A stretch of DNA of 64,000 nt from Winogradskyella bathintestinalis (GTDB lineage: Bacteria; Bacteroidota; Bacteroidia; Flavobacteriales; Flavobacteriaceae): positions 744,001 through 808,000 of the forward strand of contig NZ_JASDDK010000001.1 of the NCBI RefSeq assembly GCF_030407435.1. Reading direction: 5' to 3'. Below the pieces are notes generated by a model that was given only the letters and a program-made list of their open reading frames with translations, made no database searches and was not told the origin of the DNA. Positions 1 to 8,244 of the stretch are shown one piece after another. Made by a program: the position numbers and the translations under genes. Position 1 is the first letter of the stretch; each line of letters begins with the position of its first letter.

Positions 1-62
1 GTTAAATACAAAGCTTCACGAGCCCTACAAAAATGGACAGATGAAACTCTTTTAAATAAAAA

Positions 63-88
63 AAAGTGGGCTGTCTACTGCCCACTTT
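63..88 (-). terminator. Rho-independent terminator
   Basis: A 9-bp perfect stem (AAAGTGGGC / GCCCACTTT) with an 8-nt loop is followed, on the minus strand, by a run of eight T. It lies about 45 bp beyond the stop of the secreted-protein gene that reads towards it. It could also stop a plus-strand gene entering from the left edge. Confidence 0.8.
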
Positions 89-132
89 CTTACTAAATAA
101 ATAAACTAATAAATATATAAATAAACAACAAT

Positions 133-696
133 TTATATTCTAAAACTTGTTACAAACACCCTGTCGTCAGACTTTATAATGGTGGTGTAATTACCACGAC
201 GTGATTGGTCTAATTTGTAAATACGGTTTAAGGTGTTTCTCTCTTTTTCAGTAACTTTCTCGGTATGGATGATGTCGCCTTCAAAATAAAGTTCAACATC
301 CATTTCATTTGTATTTATAGCTAATTTTGAAATTAAAATTTTTCCATTTACGTTTCTTACTACAGGCTTATAAATGGTTTTTTTATTCGCATGGATATAA
401 GATACGATATGTTCTTTAACTTCAATAGTGTTGATTTCAATTTCAAAACCTTTGGTAATTTCTACAGTATATTGACCATTTTTTAATTGTGAAAAATCAA
501 AAAGTGTCGTAAGGTTTCCGTTATAATTAATTTCACCACTATAAATAACTTCACCAGTAGCATCTGTTACTGAAATTTGATTTCCTTTCTTAACGAAATT
601 GAAAGTTGGGGGAACTTCCATAACGTTGTTGGCGTAGCTTGTAAATGTTCCGAACATTACTGCTAATATTAAAATACTTTTAATTACTGTTTTCAT
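133..696 (-). CDS. Small secreted protein, DUF3244-like
   Basis: Function unknown. The 187-aa product starts with a clean signal peptide (basic MKT, hydrophobic stretch, cleavage after residues about 19-22, TSYA). The mature part is beta-rich. It has the pattern of short Bacteroidetes secreted proteins in which an Ig-like strand set is followed by a segment like NGQYTVEI, reminiscent of DUF3244 or the last strands of type IX sorting domains, but there is no clear C-terminal sorting motif. It is monocistronic: a TAnnTTTG box lies about 30 bp upstream and a strong terminator lies downstream. Export to periplasm or surface is inferred from the signal only. Confidence 0.75.
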   Translation of the reverse strand: MKTVIKSILILAVMFGTFTSYANNVMEVPPTFNFVKKGNQISVTDATGEVIYSGEINYNGNLTTLFDFSQLKNGQYTVEITKGFEIEINTIEVKEHIVSYIHANKKTIYKPVVRNVNGKILISKLAINTNEMDVELYFEGDIIHTEKVTEKERNTLNRIYKLDQSRRGNYTTIIKSDDRVFVTSFRI

Positions 697-999
697 AATA
701 AAAATCTTTAAATGATTTCTAGTACAAATATATAGCGCATTGTAACCTTAGAAAACAAGCATTTTGGCAGCATTGTATACACAATTAACCGTAAGTTAGA
801 CTGAGGTTGTGTGTGGTGTTAATATAGTATACATTGGTGATAATTTACCATAGGATTGATATTTCAACTCCATGTTATGTGGATTTGTTATACTTTCTTA
901 ACTCATAAAATCGATTCTCTAAATGGTAAGTGGGTTTAACTTACTTCTAAGTAGAGTTAACTAATTATTTATTTCTAAATATTTAAAATAGTTTTAAAC
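697..999. other. Intergenic region with divergent promoters
   Basis: About 300 bp between divergent genes. It contains the -7 box of the minus-strand secreted protein (725-732). Two GTATAC hexamers lie in inverted context (TGTATAC at 774-780, GTATACA at 827-833) and flank an imperfect dyad with TTAAC/GTTAA arms, possibly a regulator site. No coding potential is seen. Confidence 0.4.
725..732 (-). promoter_or_regulatory. Bacteroidetes -7 box TATATTTG
   Basis: Perfect TAnnTTTG on the minus strand, about 28 bp before the start codon of the secreted protein. Confidence 0.6.
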
Positions 1000-1617
1000 T
1001 TGAATGATAAATTATTACCATCTCAACTTATGCAAAATCGTAGTGTCATTATAATCATGTTAGTTACATTTCAATTATTTAGTCAAACGACGGAGAAGAA
1101 ATCAACGACTTCAGAACCGAGATATAGCGAAAGCTCTGAAATGAAAGTTATATACAAAGACAATAAACAAACGAAGCATATCCATATTAAACCAGCTATC
1201 TTTATTAATGGAAAAAGAATTAAAAATGAATCAGCTCTTAGAACCATTGACAAAAATAAAATTGAAACTGTAGAAATTAATAATAAGAATTCCGATAAAG
1301 CGGAAACCACAAATAAAGGGCAAATATTCATCAAAACTAAATTGGACTACGAACCGAGTTTTATGTCTCTTACTGCATTTTCCGAAAATTATCTAGAACT
1401 AAATTCTAATCCGATTATATTTCAAATTGATAAGTCTATAATTAGTGAAAACTACGATGACTATATAGTGGATACAAAATATATTTTAAAAACGATTATT
1501 GAACCAATAAGAACCTCTGATAACAATATTGAAATTACCTTAATTTCATTAATTACTCGAACGCCAGAAAATATAGACCAGGCAAACCGAATTATAATCA
1601 GAGGTTCTGAGTTTTAG
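1000..1617 (+). CDS. Hypothetical secreted protein with TonB-plug-like segment
   Basis: Not recognised as a named family. The 205-aa product carries a signal peptide that is best read from the second Met (codon 11, MQNRSVIIIM...), ending FSQ at about residue 29, so translation may really begin at position 1030. Residues about 65-110 (PAIFINGKRI ... IDKNKIETVEINN ... GQIFIKT) follow the pattern of the plug-domain signature of Bacteroidetes TonB receptors. In that family small proteins and BlaR1-like sensors carry the same piece. No barrel follows. The remainder is not assignable. The gene stands alone, divergent from its left neighbour. Confidence 0.6.
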   Translation: MNDKLLPSQLMQNRSVIIIMLVTFQLFSQTTEKKSTTSEPRYSESSEMKVIYKDNKQTKHIHIKPAIFINGKRIKNESALRTIDKNKIETVEINNKNSDKAETTNKGQIFIKTKLDYEPSFMSLTAFSENYLELNSNPIIFQIDKSIISENYDDYIVDTKYILKTIIEPIRTSDNNIEITLISLITRTPENIDQANRIIIRGSEF

Positions 1618-1805
1618 AAGGTGATTAGCTCGGAGAAATGATTACGTATCTTCTTTAAATTAAAATACACAGACTGTAAATTATGCATATATCTTTTGAT
1701 GAGTATGTATGCATATTTAACCGAATAATTGATAATATTGTGTTAATTAGGTAAAATAGTATATGTTGCAGGTAATTGTATATAGGTTTTTGGTTTAAAT
1801 TGAAT

Positions 1806-1813
1806 TAACTTTG
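1806..1813 (+). promoter_or_regulatory. Bacteroidetes -7 box TAACTTTG
   Basis: TAnnTTTG match 16 bp before the ATG of the AraC-type regulator, implying a very short 5' leader. Confidence 0.6.
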
Positions 1814-1829
1814 TACTAACAGAATTAAT

Positions 1830-2702
1830 ATGAAAGCTAGAAAACCTACTTTAGAAAAAATAAGTCCTCAATTTGGTAGTTCATTAAAAGTTAATAAACA
1901 TGAGGCTTATATTGGCGAGAACAAACCATTTTGGCATTTTCACCCAGAAATAGAATTGGTTTATGTTAATAAAGGTCAAGGTAAGCGCCATATTGGTAAT
2001 CACTTATCTTATTTTAATAATAGTCAGCTATTACTTTTGGGTCCTAATCTTCCACATAATGGCTTTACCGATCGATTGACTATAAATGGTAGTGAAACTG
2101 TTGTACAATTTAGACCTGAGTTTCTAGGCAATCATTTTTTTGATATTCCTGAAATGGGACAAATCAATAAATTGTTTGAGCGTTCTAAAAAAGGAATTCT
2201 ATTTGGAGTTAAAACTAAAAGAAAATTAGGACCTAAAATTGAAAAGTTAAATGAAAAAGAAGGCTTTAAGAAAATATTAATTTTACTAGAAGTTTTACAT
2301 GGATTGGCGAAATCAGAAGATTACACCATTTTAAATGCCGACGGATTTGCCTTTGAAACCGAACCACAGGATAGTGCCAAAATAGATATTGTATTTAAAC
2401 ATGTTAACCAAAATTTTAAAGAACATATTAGTTTAGATGAAATTGCAGATAAGGTGAGTATGACGGTGCCTGCATTTTGTCGATACTTTAAAAAAGTGAC
2501 GGGTAAAACCTTTACTAAGCTCGTTAATGAATATAGAATTGTACACGCCACTAAACTACTCTCAGAAAGCCAAATGAGCATTGCCGATGTTAGTTATGAA
2601 TGTGGGTTTAATAACTTTTCGCACTTTAATAAACTATTCAAAGAATTTACGGGTAAGAGTGCTTCTAAATATAGAGGAGAGCTTAAGTTGATTGTTCAGT
2701 AA
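1830..2702 (+). CDS. AraC family transcriptional regulator with cupin sensor domain
   Basis: The 290-aa protein has an N-terminal cupin-like effector domain (residues about 15-140; FWHFHPEIELVYV and GPNLPHNGF are typical metal/sugar-pocket strands). A C-terminal AraC/XylS double helix-turn-helix follows (about 190-285; VSMTVPAFCRYFKKVTGKTF and VSYECGFNNFSHFNKLFKE). Proteins of this length and layout usually activate carbohydrate or transport genes, but no target gene sits next to it here. It is likely cytoplasmic. A -7 box directly precedes it. Confidence 0.9.
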   Translation: MKARKPTLEKISPQFGSSLKVNKHEAYIGENKPFWHFHPEIELVYVNKGQGKRHIGNHLSYFNNSQLLLLGPNLPHNGFTDRLTINGSETVVQFRPEFLGNHFFDIPEMGQINKLFERSKKGILFGVKTKRKLGPKIEKLNEKEGFKKILILLEVLHGLAKSEDYTILNADGFAFETEPQDSAKIDIVFKHVNQNFKEHISLDEIADKVSMTVPAFCRYFKKVTGKTFTKLVNEYRIVHATKLLSESQMSIADVSYECGFNNFSHFNKLFKEFTGKSASKYRGELKLIVQ

Positions 2703-2741
2703 TTCAAATCTGGTTGTTATCTCATTATACTAAAAGGCTAA

Positions 2742-2840
2742 AATATTTTAGACGCAGACAAAATTATTATTCATTTTGGAGAAGAAATGACAGCTATTGA
2801 ATATAAATTGACACCTCTCAAAAGTGCTGAAGAGAATTAA
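2742..2840 (+). pseudogene. Possible C-terminal gene fragment
   Basis: A 32-codon open stretch without its own start at the 5' end, just after an in-frame stop. It reads like the tail of a protein (DKIIIHFGEEMTAIEYKL). It sits between the AraC gene stop and the convergent HD gene. It may be the last piece of a deleted AraC target or chance; it has one internal ATG that would give only 17 residues. Confidence 0.25.
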
Positions 2841-2846
2841 CTTTTT

Positions 2847-3506
2847 TTATTTTTTACCTTCCCACTCGGCATAAAATTGTTTTAAAAATCCTTCCATATA
2901 TTTATGGCGGGCTAAGGCCATACGCTTACCAGTTTTTGTATTCATTTGGTCTTTTAGTAGCAAAAGTTTTTCGTGAAAATGATTGATTGTTGGTGCTTTT
3001 GAGTTTTTATATTCTGCCTTTGTCATATTGAGATTAGGCTTTATCTCAGGATCATAAAGTCCTCTGTCCTTAAATCCTCCATAATTAAAACTGCGGGCAA
3101 TACCAATAGCTCCAATAGCATCGAGTCGGTCAGCATCTTGAACCACTTCCATTTCTTTTGAGCTAAAAGAAGATTGTAAATCGAACGAATTTTTAAAAGA
3201 CATATTTTCGATAATCTTGGTAACGTGTTCAATAACTTTGCTGTCCACATCGTTATTTAGAAGAAATGTTTGTGCTTTTTTTGGTCCAATGGTTTCGTCT
3301 CCATCATAAAATTTCGAATCGGCTATATCGTGTAACAGTGCTGCCAGTGAAACCACTAAAATATCAACCGGTTCGGTTTTGGCAATTAAAAGTGCGTTTT
3401 TATAAACACGTTCTGTATGAAACCAATCATGTCCACCTTCAGCATTTTTGAGCTCAAGTTTTACAAATGATTTGGTTGATGTAATTAGTCGGCTAGTGGT
3501 TTGCAT
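2847..3506 (-). CDS. HD-domain metal-dependent phosphohydrolase (YedJ-like)
   Basis: The 219-aa soluble protein carries the HD superfamily signature in order: GGHDWFHTERV (first His), LLHDIADSKF (the HD pair) and VVQDADRLDAIGAIG (last Asp). The spacing and length match the YedJ/YpgQ group, which hydrolyses nucleotides or other phosphorylated small molecules with divalent metal. The substrate cannot be told from sequence. It is 9 bp downstream of the acyl-ACP desaturase gene and probably cotranscribed with it and the acyltransferase. Confidence 0.88.
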   Translation of the reverse strand: MQTTSRLITSTKSFVKLELKNAEGGHDWFHTERVYKNALLIAKTEPVDILVVSLAALLHDIADSKFYDGDETIGPKKAQTFLLNNDVDSKVIEHVTKIIENMSFKNSFDLQSSFSSKEMEVVQDADRLDAIGAIGIARSFNYGGFKDRGLYDPEIKPNLNMTKAEYKNSKAPTINHFHEKLLLLKDQMNTKTGKRMALARHKYMEGFLKQFYAEWEGKK

Positions 3507-3515
3507 CTAAAATTG

Positions 3516-4499
3516 TTAAGCTGGATCGACCCATTTAAACTGAAACGAATTTTCAGGAATTTTTATCCGTTCAGACAAACGGTACATTCTTGGAGGTAAT
3601 TTCATTAAATAATCTCTTGCTTTTTCGGCTTCTTCGTTTAAACCTGTTAAATTTCCTATTTCCCAACGGTCTATTAGCTTCTGTAGAATATCAACATAAT
3701 CATTAGAGGTGTAAACTCCAATACGCTGTGCTGTATTAGAAAACTCTTCGAAAGCTGTACCGATTTTATCACCAGATTCCCTTAAAAAATGTGCTGGCAT
3801 GGCAATCTTCCGTTTCATCATATCATGAAAAGCCATCATCATTTGGTTAGGATCTACAGCAAAAATACGCTCTACAAACTCAGCGTAAGCGTGGTGGTGA
3901 CGCATCTCATCTCCAGAAATTATTTTACACATTTTAGCCAATCGTTTATTGCCTTTTTCCTTGGCAATTTTAGCAACTCGATTGTGTGATACGTACGTTG
4001 CCAATTCTTGAAAACTTGTATAAACAAAGTTTTTGTACGGATCTCTATCGGTACCGATATCAAAACCATCAGCTATTAAATATTGCGTGGTTTTCTCAAT
4101 TTCTTTCATGTTAACACGACCTGACAGATATAAGTATTTATTGAGTACATCACCATGTCTGTTTTCTTCACCAGTCCAGTGTCTTACCCATTTTCCCCAA
4201 GCATTTTCTTTATCTACTTGATCTACGCCTTCAACATCCATTAACCAAGATTCATAGGTAGGTAAAGCTTCTTCGGTAATCATATCCCCGACTAAAACCA
4301 CCCAGAAATCATAATCTAATTCTTTAGACAAAGCCCTGATTTCCCTAAGCTCTTCATAAAAAGAATCTTTGGTGGAATCTGGTAAAAAGTCGGTAGGTTG
4401 CCATATCTTTTCAATAGGAATTAAATATTTCTCAATAAGAGAATCTACATCTTTTTCGAGATGTTGCATCACTTCCAATCTTATATTTTTCAACGACAT
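3516..4499 (-). CDS. Acyl-ACP desaturase (ferritin-like diiron)
   Basis: The 327-aa protein belongs to the soluble stearoyl-ACP-desaturase family, which inserts a cis double bond into acyl-ACP using a diiron centre and reduced ferredoxin. Both diiron ligand helices are visible: EENRH at residues 111-115 and DEMRHH at 197-202 (E/D-x-x-R-H pattern). Length agrees with bacterial DesA-type enzymes. Its neighbours are a PlsC-like acyltransferase (20 bp upstream) and an HD hydrolase (downstream), all on the same strand. This suggests a small membrane-lipid operon in which unsaturated acyl chains are made and esterified. Confidence 0.92.
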   Translation of the reverse strand: MSLKNIRLEVMQHLEKDVDSLIEKYLIPIEKIWQPTDFLPDSTKDSFYEELREIRALSKELDYDFWVVLVGDMITEEALPTYESWLMDVEGVDQVDKENAWGKWVRHWTGEENRHGDVLNKYLYLSGRVNMKEIEKTTQYLIADGFDIGTDRDPYKNFVYTSFQELATYVSHNRVAKIAKEKGNKRLAKMCKIISGDEMRHHHAYAEFVERIFAVDPNQMMMAFHDMMKRKIAMPAHFLRESGDKIGTAFEEFSNTAQRIGVYTSNDYVDILQKLIDRWEIGNLTGLNEEAEKARDYLMKLPPRMYRLSERIKIPENSFQFKWVDPA

Positions 4500-4519
4500 A
4501 TGTATTGATTATTTAGGGG

Positions 4520-5257
4520 TTATTTCTCGATTCCTTCAACAATAGTCTGTTCAATTTGCTGAATTAATTCGGTCTTATTAGTAAAGTTAATAATTTCTAA
4601 TGGCTTATGCACAGTAAATGTCATATGATTTCCGATTCCCATTGGGAATTTACCATACCTAAGCATTTTCCATGAGTTGTTTACTGTAATGGGAACGACA
4701 AGGGCAGAGGGCACTTTTTTTAATAGCATTTCCAAGCCTTTAGTTTTAAATGGCTTAGGGCATCCGTTTTTACTACGCGTGCCTTCTGGAAAAATGACTG
4801 CTGCTCTTTTAGTGTTTTCAATATATTCTCCAAATTTCATCATGGCAGATAAGGACTGTCGCGGGTTTTTGCGGTCTATTAAAACTGACCCACCGTGACG
4901 TAAATTATAAGAGACGCTCGGTATACCTTTACCTAGCTCTTTTTTGGAAACAAACTTTACATGATGTTTGCGCATATACCACATTATAGGTGAAATGTCG
5001 TACATACTTTGATGATTTGAAACGATAATTAAGGGGCGGTCCGTGGAAATGTTATAAGGATTATAGAATGAAATTCTTGTGCCCAAAACATTAAGGCAGC
5101 GCATTATGAAAAATTGCAGCGTATCTACTGCTTTTTTGAGACCAATATAGCCAAACACTTTGTGGCAAAACCATTGTATAATATGAAAAATACACAAGGT
5201 TAATAAAAAGCAAACCGCAAATAAAACCGTAAGAGGATAAGCCAATAGTTTTCTCAT
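4520..5257 (-). CDS. plsC: 1-acyl-sn-glycerol-3-phosphate acyltransferase
   Basis: PlsC-family enzyme that acylates lysophosphatidic acid to phosphatidic acid at the inner membrane. It has an N-terminal hydrophobic segment (residues about 5-30 from the chosen start), the catalytic NHQSMYD (H-x4-D) box, and EGTRS as the acyl-acceptor binding block. A frame extends 6 codons further upstream (MIYICI), but a TAnnTTTG -7 box occupies that stretch. I therefore place the start at MRKLL, which would make the mRNA nearly leaderless. The gene is 20 bp ahead of the desaturase and probably leads a three-gene operon. Confidence 0.88.
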   Translation of the reverse strand: MRKLLAYPLTVLFAVCFLLTLCIFHIIQWFCHKVFGYIGLKKAVDTLQFFIMRCLNVLGTRISFYNPYNISTDRPLIIVSNHQSMYDISPIMWYMRKHHVKFVSKKELGKGIPSVSYNLRHGGSVLIDRKNPRQSLSAMMKFGEYIENTKRAAVIFPEGTRSKNGCPKPFKTKGLEMLLKKVPSALVVPITVNNSWKMLRYGKFPMGIGNHMTFTVHKPLEIINFTNKTELIQQIEQTIVEGIEK

Positions 5258-5261
5258 AATA

Positions 5262-5269
5262 CAAATGTA
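5262..5269 (-). promoter_or_regulatory. Bacteroidetes -7 box TACATTTG deciding the plsC start
   Basis: TAnnTTTG on the minus strand ends 5 bp before the ATG at 5257. This excludes the upstream ATG at 5275 and implies a leaderless or near-leaderless transcript. Confidence 0.5.
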
Positions 5270-5290
5270 TATCAATGGAATTTATGCACA

Positions 5291-5320
5291 AAAAAACCAC
5301 GAACAATTTCGTGGTTTTTT
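5291..5320 (-). terminator. Rho-independent terminator
   Basis: A 13-bp perfect stem (AAAAAACCACGAA / TTCGTGGTTTTTT) with a 4-nt loop lies downstream of the bacilliredoxin gene and just before the plsC promoter. The A/T flanks make it usable on both strands. Confidence 0.85.
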
Positions 5321-5370
5321 AACTTTGTGCTTATCCCGAATGTTATTCAGATTTCAAGCAGTATATAGTT

Positions 5371-5781
5371 TTAACAATGCTCGTTATAAGCATCCATGAG
5401 GTTCTCGGAGATTAATTCAGCCGGACGACCTTCAATATGGTGACGCTCTAACATATGTACCAATTCTCCATCTTTAAATAAAGCCATACATGGTGAACTT
5501 GGAGGAAAAGGAATCATATATTCTCTTGCCTTATTTGTGGCATCTTTATCTACACCTGCAAAAACCGTTACTAAATGGTCTGGTGTTTTGGCATTTTGCA
5601 AACTTGTTCTAGCTCCTGGTCTGGCATTTGCTGCGGCACACCCGCAAACTGAATTTACAACGACTAATGTTGTCCCTTCTTTTGCAATGGCATTATCTAC
5701 AGCTTCAGATGTATGTAATTCTTCGAAACCTACGTTAGTTAAATCCTCACGCATTGGTTTTACTAATTCTGCTGGATACAT
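5371..5781 (-). CDS. Bacilliredoxin, BrxA/BrxB (YphP/YqiW) family
   Basis: The 136-aa thioredoxin-fold protein carries the family's CGC active-site motif (VNSVCGCAAANARPG, residues about 50-60). Family members remove bacillithiol from mixed disulfides on proteins after oxidative or electrophile stress. In Bacteroidetes, which also make bacillithiol, the role is expected to be the same. The cytoplasmic location follows from the absence of a signal peptide. It is monocistronic, with a -7 box upstream (5817-5824) and a strong terminator downstream. Confidence 0.9.
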   Translation of the reverse strand: MYPAELVKPMREDLTNVGFEELHTSEAVDNAIAKEGTTLVVVNSVCGCAAANARPGARTSLQNAKTPDHLVTVFAGVDKDATNKAREYMIPFPPSSPCMALFKDGELVHMLERHHIEGRPAELISENLMDAYNEHC

Positions 5782-5816
5782 ATTTTTTAATATTTAATTA
5801 ATCAAAATTTGAATTG

Positions 5817-5824
5817 CAAAGATA
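5817..5824 (-). promoter_or_regulatory. Bacteroidetes -7 box TATCTTTG
   Basis: TAnnTTTG on the minus strand, 35 bp before the bacilliredoxin start codon. Confidence 0.55.
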
Positions 5825-6170
5825 ATGAAAAATAGTCGGCAGATGACGGTATTTAGTTAGCAGTTTAAATGAAGGTATTTTAGTTGTCTATAGTAGTTTA
5901 AACTATATGAAATAATAGTATCGGTATTAGAAAAAGTTGAAGTTAATTTCGATGACTTTTCATATATATTTTCCGATTTGAAATCGAAATTAAGTCCATC
6001 TAAAAGTTACCAAAATATAATTTAGAACTGGGTATTATGCTACGTTATAATTAGCATTGAGATCAAAGCGTTTTTTGTTTAAGGGGTACAGATTTATTTT
6101 AAGAAGTAAATTCTAAACAATAGCTTACATAAAACGTAACAATTTCCATTTTCAACCCACTAACAAATAG

Positions 6171-6178
6171 TATATTTG
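6171..6178 (+). promoter_or_regulatory. Bacteroidetes -7 box TATATTTG
   Basis: Perfect TAnnTTTG 22 bp before the TerB/J-domain gene start. Confidence 0.6.
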
Positions 6179-6200
6179 AATTTCAAATAAAAGTAATAAT

Positions 6201-6989
6201 ATGAGTTTTGCAAAATGGATTGGTGGTGCGCTAGGTTGGTCTTTTGGTGGCCCAATAGGTGCGATTATAGGGTTGGCTTTAGGTAGTTTTGTCGATAAAT
6301 TTGCAGGTGATGGAATTCCATTATTAGGTGACCGTCAAGCAGGAAGACAACGAGATACGTACCGAGGAACATCGTCTTATGGACAACGGAAATCGAAACC
6401 ACAAACTCAGTCTGGCGATTTTGAAGTTAGTTTACTGATCTTAGCTTCCATTGTTATTAAAGCCGACGGTAAACAAGACCAACGTGAATTAGATTATGTT
6501 CGTCAGCAGTTTAGTAATATGTATGGCAAGGAAAGAGCCAATCATGCTTTTGAATTGTTTAAACGCATTAGTAAACAGAATATTTCTACACGTCAGGTTT
6601 GTACCCAGATCCGTCAAATGATGGATCATGCCTCACGATTACAACTACTTCACTTTTTGTTCGGAATTGCCAAAGCGGACGGTATGGTTACTGAAGATGA
6701 ATTACGACAGATTTATACCATTACTGGATATTTAGGTATTAGCAACAGAGATTATCAAAGCATAAAAGCGATGTTTTATAATAGTAGCGATAACGCTTAT
6801 AAAATTTTAGAAATTGATAAGTCTGTACCTGATGACGAAGTTAAAAAAGCGTACCGAACAATGGCTAAAAAATACCATCCCGATCGTGTAACACATCTTG
6901 GTAAGGAGCATCGAGAAGGAGCAGAAGCCAAGTTTAGACAAGTGCAGGAAGCTTATGAGCATATTCAGCAGGAGCGTGGGTTTAAATAA
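6201..6989 (+). CDS. TerB/J-domain co-chaperone (DjlA-like)
   Basis: The 262-aa protein starts with a Gly-rich hydrophobic segment (residues about 8-30), probably a membrane anchor. A TerB-like helical domain follows (about 70-180; IVIKADGKQDQRE and IAKADGMVTEDEL are the paired acidic motifs). A C-terminal J domain (about 195-262) has an intact HPD in KKYHPDRV. This is the DjlA architecture: an inner-membrane co-chaperone that presents clients to DnaK from the cytoplasmic face. It stands alone with its own promoter. Confidence 0.9.
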   Translation: MSFAKWIGGALGWSFGGPIGAIIGLALGSFVDKFAGDGIPLLGDRQAGRQRDTYRGTSSYGQRKSKPQTQSGDFEVSLLILASIVIKADGKQDQRELDYVRQQFSNMYGKERANHAFELFKRISKQNISTRQVCTQIRQMMDHASRLQLLHFLFGIAKADGMVTEDELRQIYTITGYLGISNRDYQSIKAMFYNSSDNAYKILEIDKSVPDDEVKKAYRTMAKKYHPDRVTHLGKEHREGAEAKFRQVQEAYEHIQQERGFK

Positions 6990-7083
6990 CAGTCTCAGTT
7001 TTCAGTTTTAGGTAGCTTGATCAAAAGTAGTTATCATTTTTGTTTGGGAATCTTAAAGTAAAAATCACCAATCGTAAATCAAT

Positions 7084-8244
7084 TTATCCTCTAAACAAAA
7101 AGAAATCATCCTTCATATCTTCGATTTGCGCATCTTCATTGGTTATGATATAATCAATGGCTTTAGAAGTAAACTCATCGCCTTTTTTGGTCAGTGAAAC
7201 TACTTCGTTTTCAATATGAATCATATTGTTTTTCTGGGCTAAGTCGAGTACGGTTTTAGAACGTACTTTTTGCCAGTTGATGTGTTCGCTGAGATGATTG
7301 ACATGGCGTTCTTCAATTTCATCATGGTTTTTTAAATGCAGTAAAAATGTGAGTAGAGATACTTCTGTCCGTTGCTGCTTTTCTCGGTACATTACTGCAA
7401 TAATACCTTTTGACGGTGCAAACAAATACACCAATAAAAAGACCAAGCCAAGAACCGTTGTTATTGAACCGGCAATAGAGGCATCTAACCAATGTGCTAC
7501 CCAATATCCGAAAATGGCACTAAAAATACCGAAGCCTACAGCCAAAGTTAACATTTTCTTTAAATCTGTAGTCAGTAAATATGCTGCCGCAGCAGGTGCA
7601 ATCATTAGGGCAACAACCAAAATAGCTCCAACAGCATCAAACGCTCCTACAGTGGTTACTGAAGAAACCGACATTAAGCCGTAATGAATAATGGCAGGCG
7701 AAAATCCTAAGGAAGCCGACAAACCTTTATCGAATGTGCTTACTTTTAACTCTTTAAAAAAGAGTATTAAAAGTGTAATGATAATTAAAAGGATAGTGCC
7801 TACAACCCAAAGTGATTTTGGGCCAACATCTGTCCCGCTAATTAATAATCTATCAAAAGGAGCAAAGGCCAATTCACCTAACAATACTGCATCAACATCT
7901 AAATGAACATCATTAGCATTTTTGGCGATTAAAATAACGCCGATACTAAATAACGCCGGAAAAACCAATCCAATCGCAGTATCTTCTTTAACCAAGCCTG
8001 TTTTTTGAATATACTCCACCAATACCACTGTGATTATTCCGGTTAGAGCGGCCAAAAGAATTAATAAAGGGGAATTTAAATCTTGAGTGATAAAAAACCC
8101 AACCACAATACCTGGTAAAATAGAATGGCTAATGGCATCACTGATCATGGCCATTTTCCGAAGCACTAAAAACGTTCCAGGTATAGCACAAGCAACCGCC
8201 ACTATACAAGCTATGAGTTGAATTTCTAGTTGCGCGTTACTCAT
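7084..8244 (-). CDS. Metal ABC transporter permease with C-terminal winged-helix tail
   Basis: ABC-3 family permease (TroC/ZnuB/MntB type), moving Mn, Zn or Fe across the inner membrane, with 8-9 hydrophobic segments. I chose the internal Met (MSNAQLEIQL) as start because it overlaps the preceding gene by only 8 bp. A longer frame begins 14 codons earlier, inside that gene. Residues about 290-386 form a soluble tail whose end (VLDLAQKNNMIHIENEVVSLTKKG) looks like the DNA-binding half of a DtxR-type winged helix. That is unusual for a permease but shared by its neighbour. Last gene of the metal uptake operon. Confidence 0.88.
   Translation of the reverse strand: MSNAQLEIQLIACIVAVACAIPGTFLVLRKMAMISDAISHSILPGIVVGFFITQDLNSPLLILLAALTGIITVVLVEYIQKTGLVKEDTAIGLVFPALFSIGVILIAKNANDVHLDVDAVLLGELAFAPFDRLLISGTDVGPKSLWVVGTILLIIITLLILFFKELKVSTFDKGLSASLGFSPAIIHYGLMSVSSVTTVGAFDAVGAILVVALMIAPAAAAYLLTTDLKKMLTLAVGFGIFSAIFGYWVAHWLDASIAGSITTVLGLVFLLVYLFAPSKGIIAVMYREKQQRTEVSLLTFLLHLKNHDEIEERHVNHLSEHINWQKVRSKTVLDLAQKNNMIHIENEVVSLTKKGDEFTSKAIDYIITNEDAQIEDMKDDFFLFRG

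Larger units (their letters stand above)
5782..6200. other. Intergenic region between divergent genes
   Basis: About 420 bp. It holds -7 boxes for the bacilliredoxin gene (5817-5824, minus) and the TerB/J-domain gene (6171-6178, plus). It also holds an 11-bp perfect inverted repeat (TTAATTTCGAT at 5943-5953, ATCGAAATTAA at 5983-5993) separated by 29 bp. No small gene is evident. Confidence 0.4.

Noticed and set aside
1-96. Tail of a plus-strand gene entering from the left edge
   Set aside because: Two frames are open (one to 55, one to 96) but neither gives a recognisable protein, and the second would read through the terminator stem.
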